Source: Desulfobacteraceae bacterium
GTDB lineage: Bacteria > Desulfobacterota > Desulfobacteria > Desulfobacterales > Desulfosalsimonadaceae
Assembly (NCBI GenBank): GCA_003599885.1
Contig: QZKW01000075.1
Coordinates: forward strand, 1 to 64,000
Reading direction: 5' to 3'
Length of the DNA: 64,000 nucleotides
Shown here: in pieces, positions 28,347 through 38,240 of the stretch
Layout: each line of letters starts with the position of its first letter
Position numbering within the stretch: the stretch's first letter is position 1
Notes under the pieces: generated by a model
What the model saw: only the letters and a program-made list of their open reading frames with translations
The model's database searches: none
Told to the model about the DNA's origin: nothing
Made by a program: the position numbers and the translations under genes

Positions 28347-29537
28347 ATGATCGGAATATCCAAATTATATTGCGGGACCGTCGAGCCATCGGACGCGCTG
28401 CGTTACAGCCGTCATTCCAAAGATCTCCCGTCTCATCTGCTGCAATTCTCCATTGACAAAAATCCGGTGGTTGTCTGGAATATCACCCGGCAATGCAACC
28501 TGAAATGTGTCCATTGCTATGCCCATGCCAAGGCGACCCTTCAGGAGAACGAACTGTCAAATGCCGATGGCAAGCGGCTCATTGACGATCTCGCAGGCAT
28601 GGGGGTTCCGGTGCTGCTGTTTTCCGGCGGTGAACCCTTAATGCGGCCGGACATGCCCGAACTGGCCGAATATGCCGTTCAAAAAGGCATGCGGGCCGTG
28701 ATTTCCACCAATGGCACGTTGATCACTCGTGAAATCGCCCAAAAATTGAAAAATATCGGCCTGTCCTATGTCGGGATCAGCCTGGACGGTATGCAGGCCA
28801 TCAATGACCGGTTCCGGGGTGTGGAAGGATCGTTTAACGCCGCTTTGAAGGGGATTCAAAATTGTCAGGAAGCCGGCATCAAGGTGGGACTCCGGTTCAC
28901 CGTCAACCGCTTTAATGTGGGTGAGATTCCGGCCATTTTTGACCTGCTCGAAGAACGGGATGTCCCCCGTATCTGTTTTTATCATCTGGTGTATTCGGGC
29001 CGGGGTTCTGAAATGGTCAAGGAAGACCTTTCCCTTACAGATACCCGAAAAGCCGTGGACCTTATTATCGACCGCACTCGGCGTCTGCATGACGCAGGAA
29101 AGCCCAAAGAGGTTTTAACCGTCGACAACCACGCGGACGGTCCATACATCTATCTTCGGCTGCTCAGGGAAGATCCCCGGCGGGCCGAAGAAGTCATGGA
29201 ACTGCTGAAAATGAACGAGGGCAACAATTCCGGCCGGGGGATCGGGTGCGTAAGCTGGGACGGGGAAGTCCATGCCGACCAGTTCTGGCGGCATCACAGT
29301 TTCGGCAATGTCCGGCAGCGGCCGTTTTCCGAAATCTGGAACGACCTTTCCGAACCATTAATGAAGCGGCTCAAAAACAAAAAAGACTATGTCAAAGGCC
29401 GGTGCGCCACCTGCCGGTGGCTGTCCATTTGCGGCGGCAATTTCCGGGTGAGGGCCGAGGCCACAACCGGTGACGTATGGGCCCCGGACCCGGCGTGCTA
29501 TCTGACGGACGAAGAAATCTCCGGGCCTGCCATATAA
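28347..29537 (+). CDS. ahbC: AhbC, radical SAM 12,18-didecarboxysiroheme deacetylase
   Basis: 396 residues. The radical SAM motif CNLKCVHC (CxxxCxxC) is near residue 51, followed by the SAM-contacting FSGGEPL. The C-terminal [12 protein letters not shown] and the later Cys form a SPASM/twitch-type auxiliary [4Fe-4S] site. The N-terminus [10 protein letters not shown] and long PSHLLQF segment fit AhbC, which removes acetate side chains to make Fe-coproporphyrin III in the siroheme-dependent pathway of sulfate reducers. hemB and ahbD follow directly, supporting this. AhbC versus AhbD is assigned by N-terminus and order. Confidence 0.85.
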   Translation: MIGISKLYCGTVEPSDALRYSRHSKDLPSHLLQFSIDKNPVVVWNITRQCNLKCVHCYAHAKATLQENELSNADGKRLIDDLAGMGVPVLLFSGGEPLMRPDMPELAEYAVQKGMRAVISTNGTLITREIAQKLKNIGLSYVGISLDGMQAINDRFRGVEGSFNAALKGIQNCQEAGIKVGLRFTVNRFNVGEIPAIFDLLEERDVPRICFYHLVYSGRGSEMVKEDLSLTDTRKAVDLIIDRTRRLHDAGKPKEVLTVDNHADGPYIYLRLLREDPRRAEEVMELLKMNEGNNSGRGIGCVSWDGEVHADQFWRHHSFGNVRQRPFSEIWNDLSEPLMKRLKNKKDYVKGRCATCRWLSICGGNFRVRAEATTGDVWAPDPACYLTDEEISGPAI

Positions 29538-29553
29538 TTTAAGGAGAACAACC

Positions 29554-30537
29554 ATGCTTTTTCCTGATTACCGGCCCAGACGTTTGCGCCAGAATGCGGC
29601 GTTCCGGCGCATGGTGCGTGAAACCGTCCTTTCAGCGGATGATCTCATTCTGCCATTGTTCGCCATAGGCGGAAGCAATGTCCAAAACCCCATCCCCTCC
29701 ATGCCCGGCCAATATCAGTTGTCGGTGGACAACCTGGTCAAAACCGCAAAAGAGGCTTTTGATCTTGGCATTCCTGCCGTCATGCTGTTCGGCCTGCCGG
29801 ACAAAAAGGACGCTTTCGGAACACGGGCCCACGCCAGGGATGGGATTGTTCAGAAAGCGGTCAAGGCCGTTAAAAACAAGTTGCCTGAAATGGTAGTTAT
29901 TACGGACGTCTGCCTGTGCCAGTATACGGATCACGGACACTGCGGCATCGTCACCAACGGCATCATCGAAAATGACGCCACTTTGGATCTGCTGGCCAAA
30001 ATCGCGATTTCCCATGCCAAGGCCGGCGCGGACATGGTGGCCCCGTCGGATATGATGGACGGCCGCATCACTGCAATCCGTGAAGCCTTGGATGAGAGTC
30101 AGCTGGAAAACACGCCCATCATGTCCTATGCGGCCAAATACTGCTCCGCGTATTACGGACCTTTCCGGGAAGCGGCCCATTCCGCGCCCCAGTTCGGCGA
30201 CCGCAGGACCTATCAGATGGACCCGGCCAACAGCCGTGAAGCGATTCGTGAAGCCACCATGGATGTGGAGGAAGGCGCAGACATCATTATGGTCAAACCC
30301 GCCCTGCCCTATCTCGATATTCTGGCGCGGCTGCGCGACGAGATCGACCTGCCTCTGGCCGCCTATAATGTCAGCGGTGAATACGCCATGATCAAGGCAG
30401 CGGAAAAAATGGGATGGATCGATGGCCGGAAAGTAATGATGGAAACCCTGACATCCATTAAACGGGCCGGCGCGGACATGATTTTGACCTATTTCGCCAT
30501 TGAAGCGGCAAAAGTATTAAAGGAAAGAACCTTTTGA
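29554..30537 (+). CDS. hemB: Delta-aminolevulinic acid dehydratase (porphobilinogen synthase)
   Basis: 327 residues. The metal site [15 protein letters not shown] has the three cysteines of the Zn-dependent class. The Schiff-base lysines are in [12 protein letters not shown] and [11 protein letters not shown]. It condenses two 5-aminolevulinates to porphobilinogen, the precursor of siroheme, heme and B12. It lies between the two ahb genes. ATG follows AAGGAG 16 nt after ahbC. Confidence 0.97.
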   Translation: MLFPDYRPRRLRQNAAFRRMVRETVLSADDLILPLFAIGGSNVQNPIPSMPGQYQLSVDNLVKTAKEAFDLGIPAVMLFGLPDKKDAFGTRAHARDGIVQKAVKAVKNKLPEMVVITDVCLCQYTDHGHCGIVTNGIIENDATLDLLAKIAISHAKAGADMVAPSDMMDGRITAIREALDESQLENTPIMSYAAKYCSAYYGPFREAAHSAPQFGDRRTYQMDPANSREAIREATMDVEEGADIIMVKPALPYLDILARLRDEIDLPLAAYNVSGEYAMIKAAEKMGWIDGRKVMMETLTSIKRAGADMILTYFAIEAAKVLKERTF

Positions 30538-31628
30538 CACATCCACACGCATCCCACCCAACAGGAACGCATCCGGGTTCTGATGATAAAAAACACGCTG
30601 ACCTGCGACTGGTCGCCTGGGAAACCACACGGAACTGCAATTTAAACTGCGCCCACTGCCGGGCGTCCGCCACCATGGGCCCATACAGCGGCGAACTGGA
30701 CACTGGGGCGTCCCTCCGGCTGCTCGACCAGATCGCCGAATTAGGACAACCCATTGTTATCCTGACCGGCGGTGAACCCCTGCTCCGTCCGGATATTTTC
30801 GACATCGCCCGATACGGCACAGACAAGGGCCTGCGAATGGTCATGGCCCCGAACGGCACCCTGGTGAACGACGAAAACGCCGCGAAAATGGCCGCATCCG
30901 GCATTCAGCGCATCAGCATCAGCCTCGACGGAGCCACAAAGGAACGCCACGACAGTTTCCGGGGCGTTCCCGGCGCCTATGACGGCGCCTTGCGCGGCAT
31001 CCAGGCTGCCAAAAAAGCGGGCATTGAATTTCAGATCAACACCACCATTTCCAAACTCAATTATGACCAGATACCGGCCATCCTGAAACTGGCCGAAGAT
31101 TTGGGGGCCGTTGCCCTTCATATTTTTCTGCTCGTACCCACCGGACGCGGCAAATACATTATAGATCAGGAAATTTCTGCAGAAGAATACGAAACCACAC
31201 TTAACTGGTTTTATGACCAGCGGGACAAAACCCGGCTCCAGTTAAAAGCCACCTGCGCCCCGCATTATTATCGGATTTTGCGTCAGCGGGCCAAGGCAGA
31301 CGGCAAATCCGTCAGTTTCCAGACCCATGGGCTGGATGCCGTGACCCGGGGATGCCTTGGCGGGACGGGTTTTTGTTTTATTTCCCACATGGGCGTTGTG
31401 CAGCCCTGCGGATTTCTGGATCTCAACTGCGGCGACGTGACCCGCGAGTCTTTTGCCGATGTCTGGCGCCATTCAAAAATATTCACCTCTTTGCGCAATT
31501 ACAGCAACCTTGAAGGAAAATGCGGGGCCTGCGAATATAAAGGCGTTTGCGGCGGATGCCGGGCACGGGCATATGAAGCCACGGGCGACTATCTGGCCGA
31601 AGAACCATTATGCAATTATCATCCCTGA
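30534..31628 (+). CDS. ahbD: AhbD, radical SAM heme b synthase
   Basis: 364 residues. [21 protein letters not shown] has the radical SAM CxxxCxxC motif, [12 protein letters not shown] follows, and [13 protein letters not shown] near the end with a nearby Cys forms the auxiliary Fe-S site. AhbD decarboxylates two propionates of Fe-coproporphyrin III to vinyls, making heme b without oxygen. Start codon is TTG at 30534, overlapping the hemB stop (TTGA), with AAAGGAAAG upstream, so translation is probably coupled. No later ATG keeps the N-terminal motif. Confidence 0.86.
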   Translation: MTHPHASHPTGTHPGSDDKKHADLRLVAWETTRNCNLNCAHCRASATMGPYSGELDTGASLRLLDQIAELGQPIVILTGGEPLLRPDIFDIARYGTDKGLRMVMAPNGTLVNDENAAKMAASGIQRISISLDGATKERHDSFRGVPGAYDGALRGIQAAKKAGIEFQINTTISKLNYDQIPAILKLAEDLGAVALHIFLLVPTGRGKYIIDQEISAEEYETTLNWFYDQRDKTRLQLKATCAPHYYRILRQRAKADGKSVSFQTHGLDAVTRGCLGGTGFCFISHMGVVQPCGFLDLNCGDVTRESFADVWRHSKIFTSLRNYSNLEGKCGACEYKGVCGGCRARAYEATGDYLAEEPLCNYHP

Positions 31629-31649
31629 AGAAAAGTTGAAGGATGCGTC

Positions 31650-32279
31650 ATGAAACTAAAAGCCATCTATCTTCCGCAAATGGCCAATTTCTGCTACATG
31701 GTCGGCGATGAATCAACCCACACCTGCGGGGTGATTGACCCCGCCTTTGATCCCCGGAAAATTTTAGACGAAGTTAGGGATGCCGGATACACCATCACTC
31801 ATGTCATCAATACTCATGGGCATTCCGACCATACGTCCGGCAATGCAGCCATTCTTGAAGCGACCGGGGCCCAGCTTTGCATCCATAAGGCTGATTCCGA
31901 ACAGGTTACACGGATGTTGTCCCGGGTTCTGTCCCGGTTCATGGGCGGCAAGGGATCGCCAAAGGCCAGTCGCCTGCTCGAAGACAACGACATCATCGAT
32001 ATCGGCCAGACCCAACTGAAAGTCATCCACACGCCCGGCCACACGCCCGGTTCCATCTGCCTTTATACAGATGGGAACCTGTTTACCGGTGACACGTTGT
32101 TTGTCGGGGCCGTGGGACGGACCGATTTCCCCGGCGGTTCCCCCAGCCAGCTTCTGGCCTCTGTCCGCCAAAAACTTTACACCCTGCCTGGAGATACCAG
32201 GGTCTGGCCCGGCCATGATTATGGCCCTTCCCCATCTTCCACCATTGAGAAGGAAAAACGGACCAATCCATTTACCTGA
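31650..32279 (+). CDS. MBL-fold hydrolase (glyoxalase II-like)
   Basis: 209 residues. The metal-binding motif THGHSDHTSG (HxHxDH) is at about residue 54, with further ligands HTPGHTPGS, GDTLFVG and PGHDYGP. The family includes hydroxyacylglutathione hydrolases, persulfide dioxygenases and many unassigned hydrolases; the substrate is unknown. ATG follows AAGGA 21 nt after ahbD, so it may be transcribed with the heme genes, but no role in heme synthesis is known for it. Confidence 0.85.
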   Translation: MKLKAIYLPQMANFCYMVGDESTHTCGVIDPAFDPRKILDEVRDAGYTITHVINTHGHSDHTSGNAAILEATGAQLCIHKADSEQVTRMLSRVLSRFMGGKGSPKASRLLEDNDIIDIGQTQLKVIHTPGHTPGSICLYTDGNLFTGDTLFVGAVGRTDFPGGSPSQLLASVRQKLYTLPGDTRVWPGHDYGPSPSSTIEKEKRTNPFT

Positions 32280-32316
32280 TAAGCTTGTATTTTGAATGAA
32301 AAATTAGGAATTACGA

Positions 32317-33324
32317 ATGGGAAATGAGTTTTCAGCCGATCAGATGACCGGCCAGCGACTGATGGTGGGATTTGACGGAACGGAATTCAACACTGACCTC
32401 GAATTTCTGATCGGGACATTAAAAGTCGGCGGCATTATATTATTCGCCCGTAATATTGAAAACCCGAACCAGCTCGCCCGCCTGTGCACCGCCATTCAGG
32501 ATCACGCCAGATATGCCGGCCAGCCGCCGGTGTTTATCGCCATCGACCAGGAAGGCGGGACCGTGGCGCGCCTCCGGCAGCCCCATTTCAGGGAGTTTCC
32601 CGGTATTCCGGCCCTGACAACCCCTTCTGAGGCCAAAACCTTCGCCCTGGAAATGGCCGGTCAATTATCCGAACTGGGCATCAATATGAATATGGCGCCG
32701 GTCCTGGATATCGCGCCTAAGGGCATGCAGAGTATCATGGAGCGGCGTTCCTTCGGCCATGATCCGATTCATGTGGCGGCCATGGGAAAAGCCATGATTG
32801 AAAGTTTCCAGGAACAGGGGATCATGGCAGTAGCCAAGCATTTCCCAGGGATCGGCCGCACCACCCTGGATTCCCACCTGGACATGCCGGAGCTCGATGT
32901 TTCCGCAGACGGCCTCGAAGCGTTTGATCTCATTCCGTTTCAAGCATCCCTGACAGCCGATGTGGCGGGCATGATGCTGTCCCATATTTATTATAAACAA
33001 ATCGATCCCCTGTGGCCGGCCAGCCTGTCGAAGGCAATCGCGTCCGACCTTCTCCGGCGGCGCCTGGGATTTGACGGGATTGTCATGACCGACGACCTGG
33101 ACATGGGCGCCATTGTCAATCATTATGATATTTACACTGTAATCGAACAGATTCTGGCCGCTGAAATTGATATTGCCCTGATCTGCCATAAAGGGCCCAA
33201 TATCGAAATCGCCTTCGAAGAGATTAAAAGGAAAACAACGAATGATGAAGGATTCGCGCAAAAAAACCGTGAATCGGTGGCGCGAATCCTGCGGTTAAAA
33301 GAAAAATTTAATTTGGCGGGATGA
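32317..33324 (+). CDS. nagZ: Beta-N-acetylhexosaminidase NagZ-like (GH3)
   Basis: 335 residues. The GH3 motifs are IDQEGGTVARLRQP and KHFPGIGRTTLDSHLDMP (His-containing loop, catalytic residues), and GFDGIVMTDDLDMGAI carries the nucleophile Asp. NagZ removes N-acetylglucosamine from anhydromuropeptides in peptidoglycan recycling. Length fits single-domain NagZ. Its AGGA ribosome site and ATG sit inside a copy of the sequence unit GAATTACGAATG seen also at 16.1 kb. The next three genes run the other way. Confidence 0.88.
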   Translation: MGNEFSADQMTGQRLMVGFDGTEFNTDLEFLIGTLKVGGIILFARNIENPNQLARLCTAIQDHARYAGQPPVFIAIDQEGGTVARLRQPHFREFPGIPALTTPSEAKTFALEMAGQLSELGINMNMAPVLDIAPKGMQSIMERRSFGHDPIHVAAMGKAMIESFQEQGIMAVAKHFPGIGRTTLDSHLDMPELDVSADGLEAFDLIPFQASLTADVAGMMLSHIYYKQIDPLWPASLSKAIASDLLRRRLGFDGIVMTDDLDMGAIVNHYDIYTVIEQILAAEIDIALICHKGPNIEIAFEEIKRKTTNDEGFAQKNRESVARILRLKEKFNLAG

Positions 33325-33369
33325 CTGCTCAAACGGGTAAGCTAAATTCTGAACAACCGGATACCGATT

Positions 33370-34674
33370 TTATCTGTTTTTAACCTGTTTCATAAACGAT
33401 CTGACAGCGGCGTAAGCAGTTGAAACAGCCAGCCCGGCCCCGCACTTCTGACGAATCCAGTCCTGATGGGCCAGTATGGAGCCGGCGGCAAACAGGTTAT
33501 CAAATACCGGCTTGCCATCAATGCCAACCGGACGGAACGTTTCGTCAATTTCAATACCTGCCTGATTGATTTCATGTCCGCGTGAGTCAAAAAAATCTTT
33601 CTGGTGCCAGTCAGAGCGGTCCCCCGGTTGAAACACCGTAAGATCAAACAGCGTCTCCTGAATGTTTTTCCGGCCGGCATGCAGCCCCATACCCAGGAAT
33701 CGGCCGCTGGCCAGGATGACACCGTCCGCCTCAATACGATGTTCCGGTTCACCGGTTGCCCTGTCCCCGACATCAAGAACAAACCCCCCGTTTTTGCCTG
33801 ATTTGACACTAACCACCCGTTTTTGTGAAAACAAATGAACGCCTCTTTGGGGCAATGTGGTTTCGGCTTTTTCCTTGATCCGCAGACCGGTAATAGAGGG
33901 GGGAATCGTGGGAATTTCAAAAATATCACAGCCCAGCAGGTCTTTTAGTCCGGACATGATGGTTTCGGTTCTGTGGATGCCAAGGATTGCGGGCAAACCG
34001 ATCACCTGGGCACCGTTCAGGTGCGGCCGGATTTCATCGGCGAGTTTCACAATGTTTTCTTCCACTTCCATTGACCAGGCCATTCGCTCGGGAAAGAGAT
34101 CCGTCGACAGATCCACCGATGGAAACGGGATGCGGACGGCCCGCAGATTCGCCCGGCCGTTTTGGGTCAGCATTTCCGTGATCTGCATGGCGGAAAATCC
34201 CTTTAACCCCCAGAAATCAACGATCAGCATGGGACGTTCATCCAACAGCGCGGCAACGCCATTCCACATGGATGCCGGCACGCAGTAAGTGGGCTTTACC
34301 GTGCCGATCGGCGTGATGACCGAAACATTGCGATCATCCTCTTTTTTATAGGGCAGACCGGTCTCATTCAGGAATCCGACAAACTGATCCATGGATTCAC
34401 GGATATCCGCCTTTGACAGACGTGCGTAAGGATGCAACGGCACATCTTTAATCAATGCATCAATGGCGTCCCACGGGTTATTCCAGACTTTTTGTTCTTT
34501 TACGGGATGGACTCCCATGAGATCAAAATATCCACTGGCATACAAAATGCCGCCGCTGACCCCGATCTGAGAGGTGGTGATGCCGTTTCGGGACGCGAAA
34601 ACCGCTGCTGCAATGCCGGCAAATCCGGTACCGATGATTGCCAGTTCACTTTTTATGGTTTGTAAATCCGCCAT
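33370..34674 (-). CDS. glpB: Anaerobic glycerol-3-phosphate dehydrogenase subunit B
   Basis: 434 residues. Rossmann FAD-binding start LAIIGTGFAGIAAAVFASRNG. The body matches GlpB with LASGRFLGMGLHAGRKNIQE and the C-terminal FAAGSILAHQDWIRQKCGAG. In E. coli GlpABC passes electrons from glycerol 3-phosphate to menaquinone, GlpC being the membrane Fe-S anchor. No glpC is in the window, so the electron route is open. Follows glpA by 79 bp. Confidence 0.85.
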   Translation of the reverse strand: MADLQTIKSELAIIGTGFAGIAAAVFASRNGITTSQIGVSGGILYASGYFDLMGVHPVKEQKVWNNPWDAIDALIKDVPLHPYARLSKADIRESMDQFVGFLNETGLPYKKEDDRNVSVITPIGTVKPTYCVPASMWNGVAALLDERPMLIVDFWGLKGFSAMQITEMLTQNGRANLRAVRIPFPSVDLSTDLFPERMAWSMEVEENIVKLADEIRPHLNGAQVIGLPAILGIHRTETIMSGLKDLLGCDIFEIPTIPPSITGLRIKEKAETTLPQRGVHLFSQKRVVSVKSGKNGGFVLDVGDRATGEPEHRIEADGVILASGRFLGMGLHAGRKNIQETLFDLTVFQPGDRSDWHQKDFFDSRGHEINQAGIEIDETFRPVGIDGKPVFDNLFAAGSILAHQDWIRQKCGAGLAVSTAYAAVRSFMKQVKNR

Positions 34675-34753
34675 TGATTCTTTTTCCCTTTATAAAATAA
34701 CCCATTCCATATGAACTTCAACCGAACCGCTTTCAGCCTGAATGACCTGAAGT

Positions 34754-36316
34754 TTACGCATTCAATTCCAGGCCGAACAGTCCGCAATGCATGGCTTCTT
34801 CCAGTTCAACCTGGACCATGGGCGTATCCCAGAGCAGGCAACGCTGCCCCTTCCAGCGCTCGTTGATAAATTCCTTGATGTTGCCGACCCCGGCATTGGC
34901 GGTTGCGGCCCCACGATCGTAGAGATAAGCCGCAATCCGGACACTGCAGAAGGACCCCTGGCAGGAACCCTTTCCGATGCGGCTGCGTTTGCCGATCCCC
35001 TTAAGATCCGCCTGTTTCTTGAATATATCAAAATATCCGGTAATTTCTTCAATGGCGCTCTGGGGCACCATTTCACATTCACACAGGAGCATATCATCAA
35101 TCTCATGTCCGCCGACCCATTGTTTGGGCGAAAACCCCGGCACAGTCCACCGGGTTTCATAAGCGGAAATAATCGGGATACGGCGGGTCTGGCACGGCGT
35201 GGACACCCCGAGCTTCAGGCAGACCAGATCGGATGTTTTTTCCGCCATCAAGCGAAAGGTGGTCAGCTTGCCGCCGGTAATGGTGACGAAATTTTCAATA
35301 CCGTCCCTTGCGTGATCAATGAGATCGAATCCCCGCGTCACGGAACGGTCGTCGCCTTTCTTGCCGGAGCCCAGAAGCGGCCGTACCCCGGAATACGCCC
35401 GAATATAGCGGATGGTATCCAGCACGGGGAGCATGGAAGCGCCCTCTTCCACCAGGCGGTCCACTTCAGATACGGTGGGCCTGATTTCATCAAGTGTTTC
35501 CATGCGAAGGGAGGTGGTGCCGATGATGGAAACCGTTCCGCCGGGAACCAGGATATCCGCATCCGATGGGGGCCTCAGGCGGTTGACCACCCGATCGGTG
35601 ATCCGGGTATGGGTTATCAGCAAGGTCCCTTTGGAATAGATGACATCAATATTGGCACCGGCAAGTTTCGCGACATCACCGACCCATGCGCCGGTGGCAT
35701 TGACCACCATGTCGGCTTCGATGGTTTTTCTCTCGCCGGTATTTTTGTTGAAAAGGTCAACTCCGGTAATACGCGCCCCCTGCTTTGTAAAACCGGTCAC
35801 CTTCATGTGCCGGAAAAATTTGCAGCCCAGTTTTTGCGCATCCGTGATGTTTGCAAGCACCAGCTTGAAAGGATCAATGGAACCGTCTTCCACCTCAAAA
35901 ACGGCAATGGTTTTGTCTGAGAGGGCGGGCTCCATGTCCTTCGCGGTTTTCACGTCCACGGGCTTGCAGGGAAGATCGATTTTGTCGCAGTGAGGCTGAA
36001 AATCGGCAACAAATTTTTCGTCATCGCCTTCCACCGCCACAAAAAGCCCGCCGGTATTTTCGATGCAATCCGGTGCGAGCTGTTTCAGCAATCTGTTTTC
36101 ATCCCGGCATTCTTTTGCGGATTCCGGGTCATTGAATACATATCGTGCGCCGCTGTGAAGCAGGCCGTGGTTTGCCCCAGACGCCCCGGCGTTGATGTCT
36201 TTTTTTTCAACCAGAATACAGGAAACGCCTCTCAAAGATAAGTCTCTCGCGATTCCTGTGCCGGTCGCGCCCCCGCCGATAATCAATACCTGAGTTTTCA
36301 AATTCGTATCTTCCAT
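34754..36316 (-). CDS. glpA: Anaerobic glycerol-3-phosphate dehydrogenase subunit A-like
   Basis: 520 residues from the ATG at 36316 (MEDTNLKTQVLIIGGG), preceded by AAGGAG. The upstream in-frame ATG at 36352 lacks one. FAD dinucleotide fold GGGATGTGIARDLSLRG, then the G3P oxidase body with ITGGKLTTFRLMAEK. The C-terminus (about 430-490) has CECEMV and GKGSCQGSFC, four cysteines of a BFD-like [2Fe-2S] domain, as in GlpA. Oxidises glycerol 3-phosphate to dihydroxyacetone phosphate. Divergent from glpD. Confidence 0.88.
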   Translation of the reverse strand: MEDTNLKTQVLIIGGGATGTGIARDLSLRGVSCILVEKKDINAGASGANHGLLHSGARYVFNDPESAKECRDENRLLKQLAPDCIENTGGLFVAVEGDDEKFVADFQPHCDKIDLPCKPVDVKTAKDMEPALSDKTIAVFEVEDGSIDPFKLVLANITDAQKLGCKFFRHMKVTGFTKQGARITGVDLFNKNTGERKTIEADMVVNATGAWVGDVAKLAGANIDVIYSKGTLLITHTRITDRVVNRLRPPSDADILVPGGTVSIIGTTSLRMETLDEIRPTVSEVDRLVEEGASMLPVLDTIRYIRAYSGVRPLLGSGKKGDDRSVTRGFDLIDHARDGIENFVTITGGKLTTFRLMAEKTSDLVCLKLGVSTPCQTRRIPIISAYETRWTVPGFSPKQWVGGHEIDDMLLCECEMVPQSAIEEITGYFDIFKKQADLKGIGKRSRIGKGSCQGSFCSVRIAAYLYDRGAATANAGVGNIKEFINERWKGQRCLLWDTPMVQVELEEAMHCGLFGLELNA

Positions 36317-36420
36317 GGACTCCTTCATTCCGGGCAAATTTTTTGTGAACATAAGATATAAACAGGTGGATGAGTGTCACTGTTCACTATCAAAAACACC
36401 TAAAATATCAACAAAGAATT

Positions 36421-36523
36421 ACACTTCATTGATAAGTGTTCAAACCGCCAAAATGGCTATCATTGTTTTGACAACAAACCATCCTCATGAGATTAAGAAA
36501 CAGGCACTGTAAAAAATTACAGT
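36421..36523. promoter_or_regulatory. Two palindromes between divergent glpA and glpD
   Basis: ACACTT at 36421-36426 faces AAGTGT at 36434-36439 over 7 nt. ACTGTAA at 36506-36512 faces TTACAGT at 36517-36523 over 4 nt. They are the size of dimeric repressor operators and lie in the 292-bp divergent control region. No regulator gene for glycerol is in the window. Confidence 0.45.
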
Positions 36524-36608
36524 ATAAAAAACACAAGATTGAACTGCCAGGGCAGCTTTCCTGACTGACACGACAAGCTTTCCCATTATTTATAAAAAGG
36601 AGAAACCG

Positions 36609-38165
36609 ATGAACCGTAATGAAATGATGTCACGGCTGAAAAACACAGGCGATATCTGGGATCTGGTCATTATCGGCGGCGGCGCGACCGGACTCGCATC
36701 GGCCATTGAATCCGCATCCCGAGGATACCAAACCCTTCTGCTGGAACAGGATGATTTTGCCAAAGGCACTTCCAGCCGCAGCACCAAGCTCGTTCACGGC
36801 GGAGTCCGCTACCTGCAGCAGGGCAATGTTTCCCTGGTTCTGGAAGCGTTGAAGGAACGCGGCCTGCTCCGGAAAAACGCACCCCATCTGGTGCATAACC
36901 TCCCTTTTGTGGTACCCAATTACGACTGGTGGGAAGGCCCGTTTTACGGCATCGGCATGAAGGTCTACGATCTGCTGTCCGGCCGCCAGGGATTCGGACA
37001 TTCCCGCTTTCTATCCAGAGAGGAAACCCTGAGATACCTGCCCACCGTGGAACCCAAGGGCCTGCACGGCGGGGTGATCTATTATGACGGCCAGTTCGAC
37101 GATTCCCGCCTGGCCGTCAACATGGCCCAGACTGCCGCCAAACAATCCGCCACGGTCATTAATTACGTCAAGGTCACGGGCATTTTTAAGGAAAAGGACA
37201 TTGTGGCCGGCGTCATGGCAAAAGACCTGGAATCCGGCGAGGAATTTGAAATCCGCGCCAAAGGCATCATTAACGCCACCGGCGTATTTACCGATGACAT
37301 CATTCATATGGATGAACCAACAGCCAAAAAGATGATTGCCCTGAGCCAGGGCGTACATATTGTTCTGGACAAGTCCTTTCTGCCCGGCGACAGCGCCATT
37401 ATGGTGCCCCATACCGCCGACGGGCGCGTGCTGTTTGCCACTCCGTGGCACGATAAAGTGATCGTGGGCACCACCGACACCCCGGTGAAAGAGGCGCTTC
37501 TGGAACCCAGACCCCTGGCCGAGGAAATCGAGTTCCTCCTGTCCCATGCGGCCAAATACCTGACAAAAGATCCTCGCCCGTCCGATGTTCTCAGCATGTT
37601 TGCCGGTCTTCGTCCTCTGGTCAGCCAGGGCGATAGCAACAACACCGCAGCCATATCGCGGGACCACACCATTTACATTTCCCGCTCAGGGCTCGTCACC
37701 GTCACCGGCGGCAAATGGACCACCTGCCGCCGGATGGCCGAGGACACCATCGACCATGCGGCGCTGGTGGCGCGTCTGGATGAAAAACCGTCCATCACGG
37801 CGAATCTTCAGATTCACGGATTCCACCATCATGCAGAGCGGTTCGGGGATCTGGCCCTTTACGGGTCGGATGCCAGCGTGATCAGCGACCTGATCGCAGG
37901 GAACCCGGAGTATAAAAAACGCCTGCACCCGAATTTCACCACGATGGCCGGTGAAGTGGTATGGGCGGTTCGTCAGGAAATGGCGCGGACAGTGGAGGAT
38001 TTTCTGGCCCGACGGATACGGGCCCTTCTTCTGGATGCACGGGCCAGCATGCAAATGGCCCCGGACGTGGCCCGGCTCATGGCAGGCGAATTAAACAAGG
38101 ATGAAGCCTGGATCAAATCCCAGGTGGATGCCTATCAGCAATTGGCGAGAGGTTATATACTATAG
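36609..38165 (+). CDS. glpD: FAD-dependent glycerol-3-phosphate dehydrogenase (GlpD)
   Basis: 518 residues. FAD fold IIGGGATGLASAIESASRGY, then DFAKGTSSRSTKLVHGGVRYLQQGN, the GlpD/GlpO signature, and VTGGKWTTCRRMAEDT near the C-terminus. It transfers electrons from glycerol 3-phosphate to quinone at the membrane. The C-terminal accessory domain (FTTMAGEVVWAVRQEMARTVEDFLARR) is present. AAGGAG ahead of ATG. Encoding both a GlpD and a GlpAB is redundant unless they serve different conditions. Confidence 0.92.
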   Translation: MNRNEMMSRLKNTGDIWDLVIIGGGATGLASAIESASRGYQTLLLEQDDFAKGTSSRSTKLVHGGVRYLQQGNVSLVLEALKERGLLRKNAPHLVHNLPFVVPNYDWWEGPFYGIGMKVYDLLSGRQGFGHSRFLSREETLRYLPTVEPKGLHGGVIYYDGQFDDSRLAVNMAQTAAKQSATVINYVKVTGIFKEKDIVAGVMAKDLESGEEFEIRAKGIINATGVFTDDIIHMDEPTAKKMIALSQGVHIVLDKSFLPGDSAIMVPHTADGRVLFATPWHDKVIVGTTDTPVKEALLEPRPLAEEIEFLLSHAAKYLTKDPRPSDVLSMFAGLRPLVSQGDSNNTAAISRDHTIYISRSGLVTVTGGKWTTCRRMAEDTIDHAALVARLDEKPSITANLQIHGFHHHAERFGDLALYGSDASVISDLIAGNPEYKKRLHPNFTTMAGEVVWAVRQEMARTVEDFLARRIRALLLDARASMQMAPDVARLMAGELNKDEAWIKSQVDAYQQLARGYIL

Positions 38166-38182
38166 CGAATGGATGAATTATG

Positions 38183-38210
38183 GGGTGGATTGCCCGACCG
38201 CAATCCACCC
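38183..38210. terminator. Hairpin between convergent glpD and hydrolase genes
   Basis: GGGTGGATTGC at 38183-38193 pairs perfectly with GCAATCCACCC at 38200-38210 (loop CCGACC). No T-run on either side, so it may be a weak bidirectional terminator or protect the 3' ends. Confidence 0.6.
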
Positions 38211-38240
38211 GGAAATCAAGTCAAACCGCGGGTCCACGGA

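Noticed and set aside
34787-35920. 377-residue plus-strand frame
   Set aside because: Entirely antisense to glpA, whose motifs are clear; the frame has no recognisable domain.
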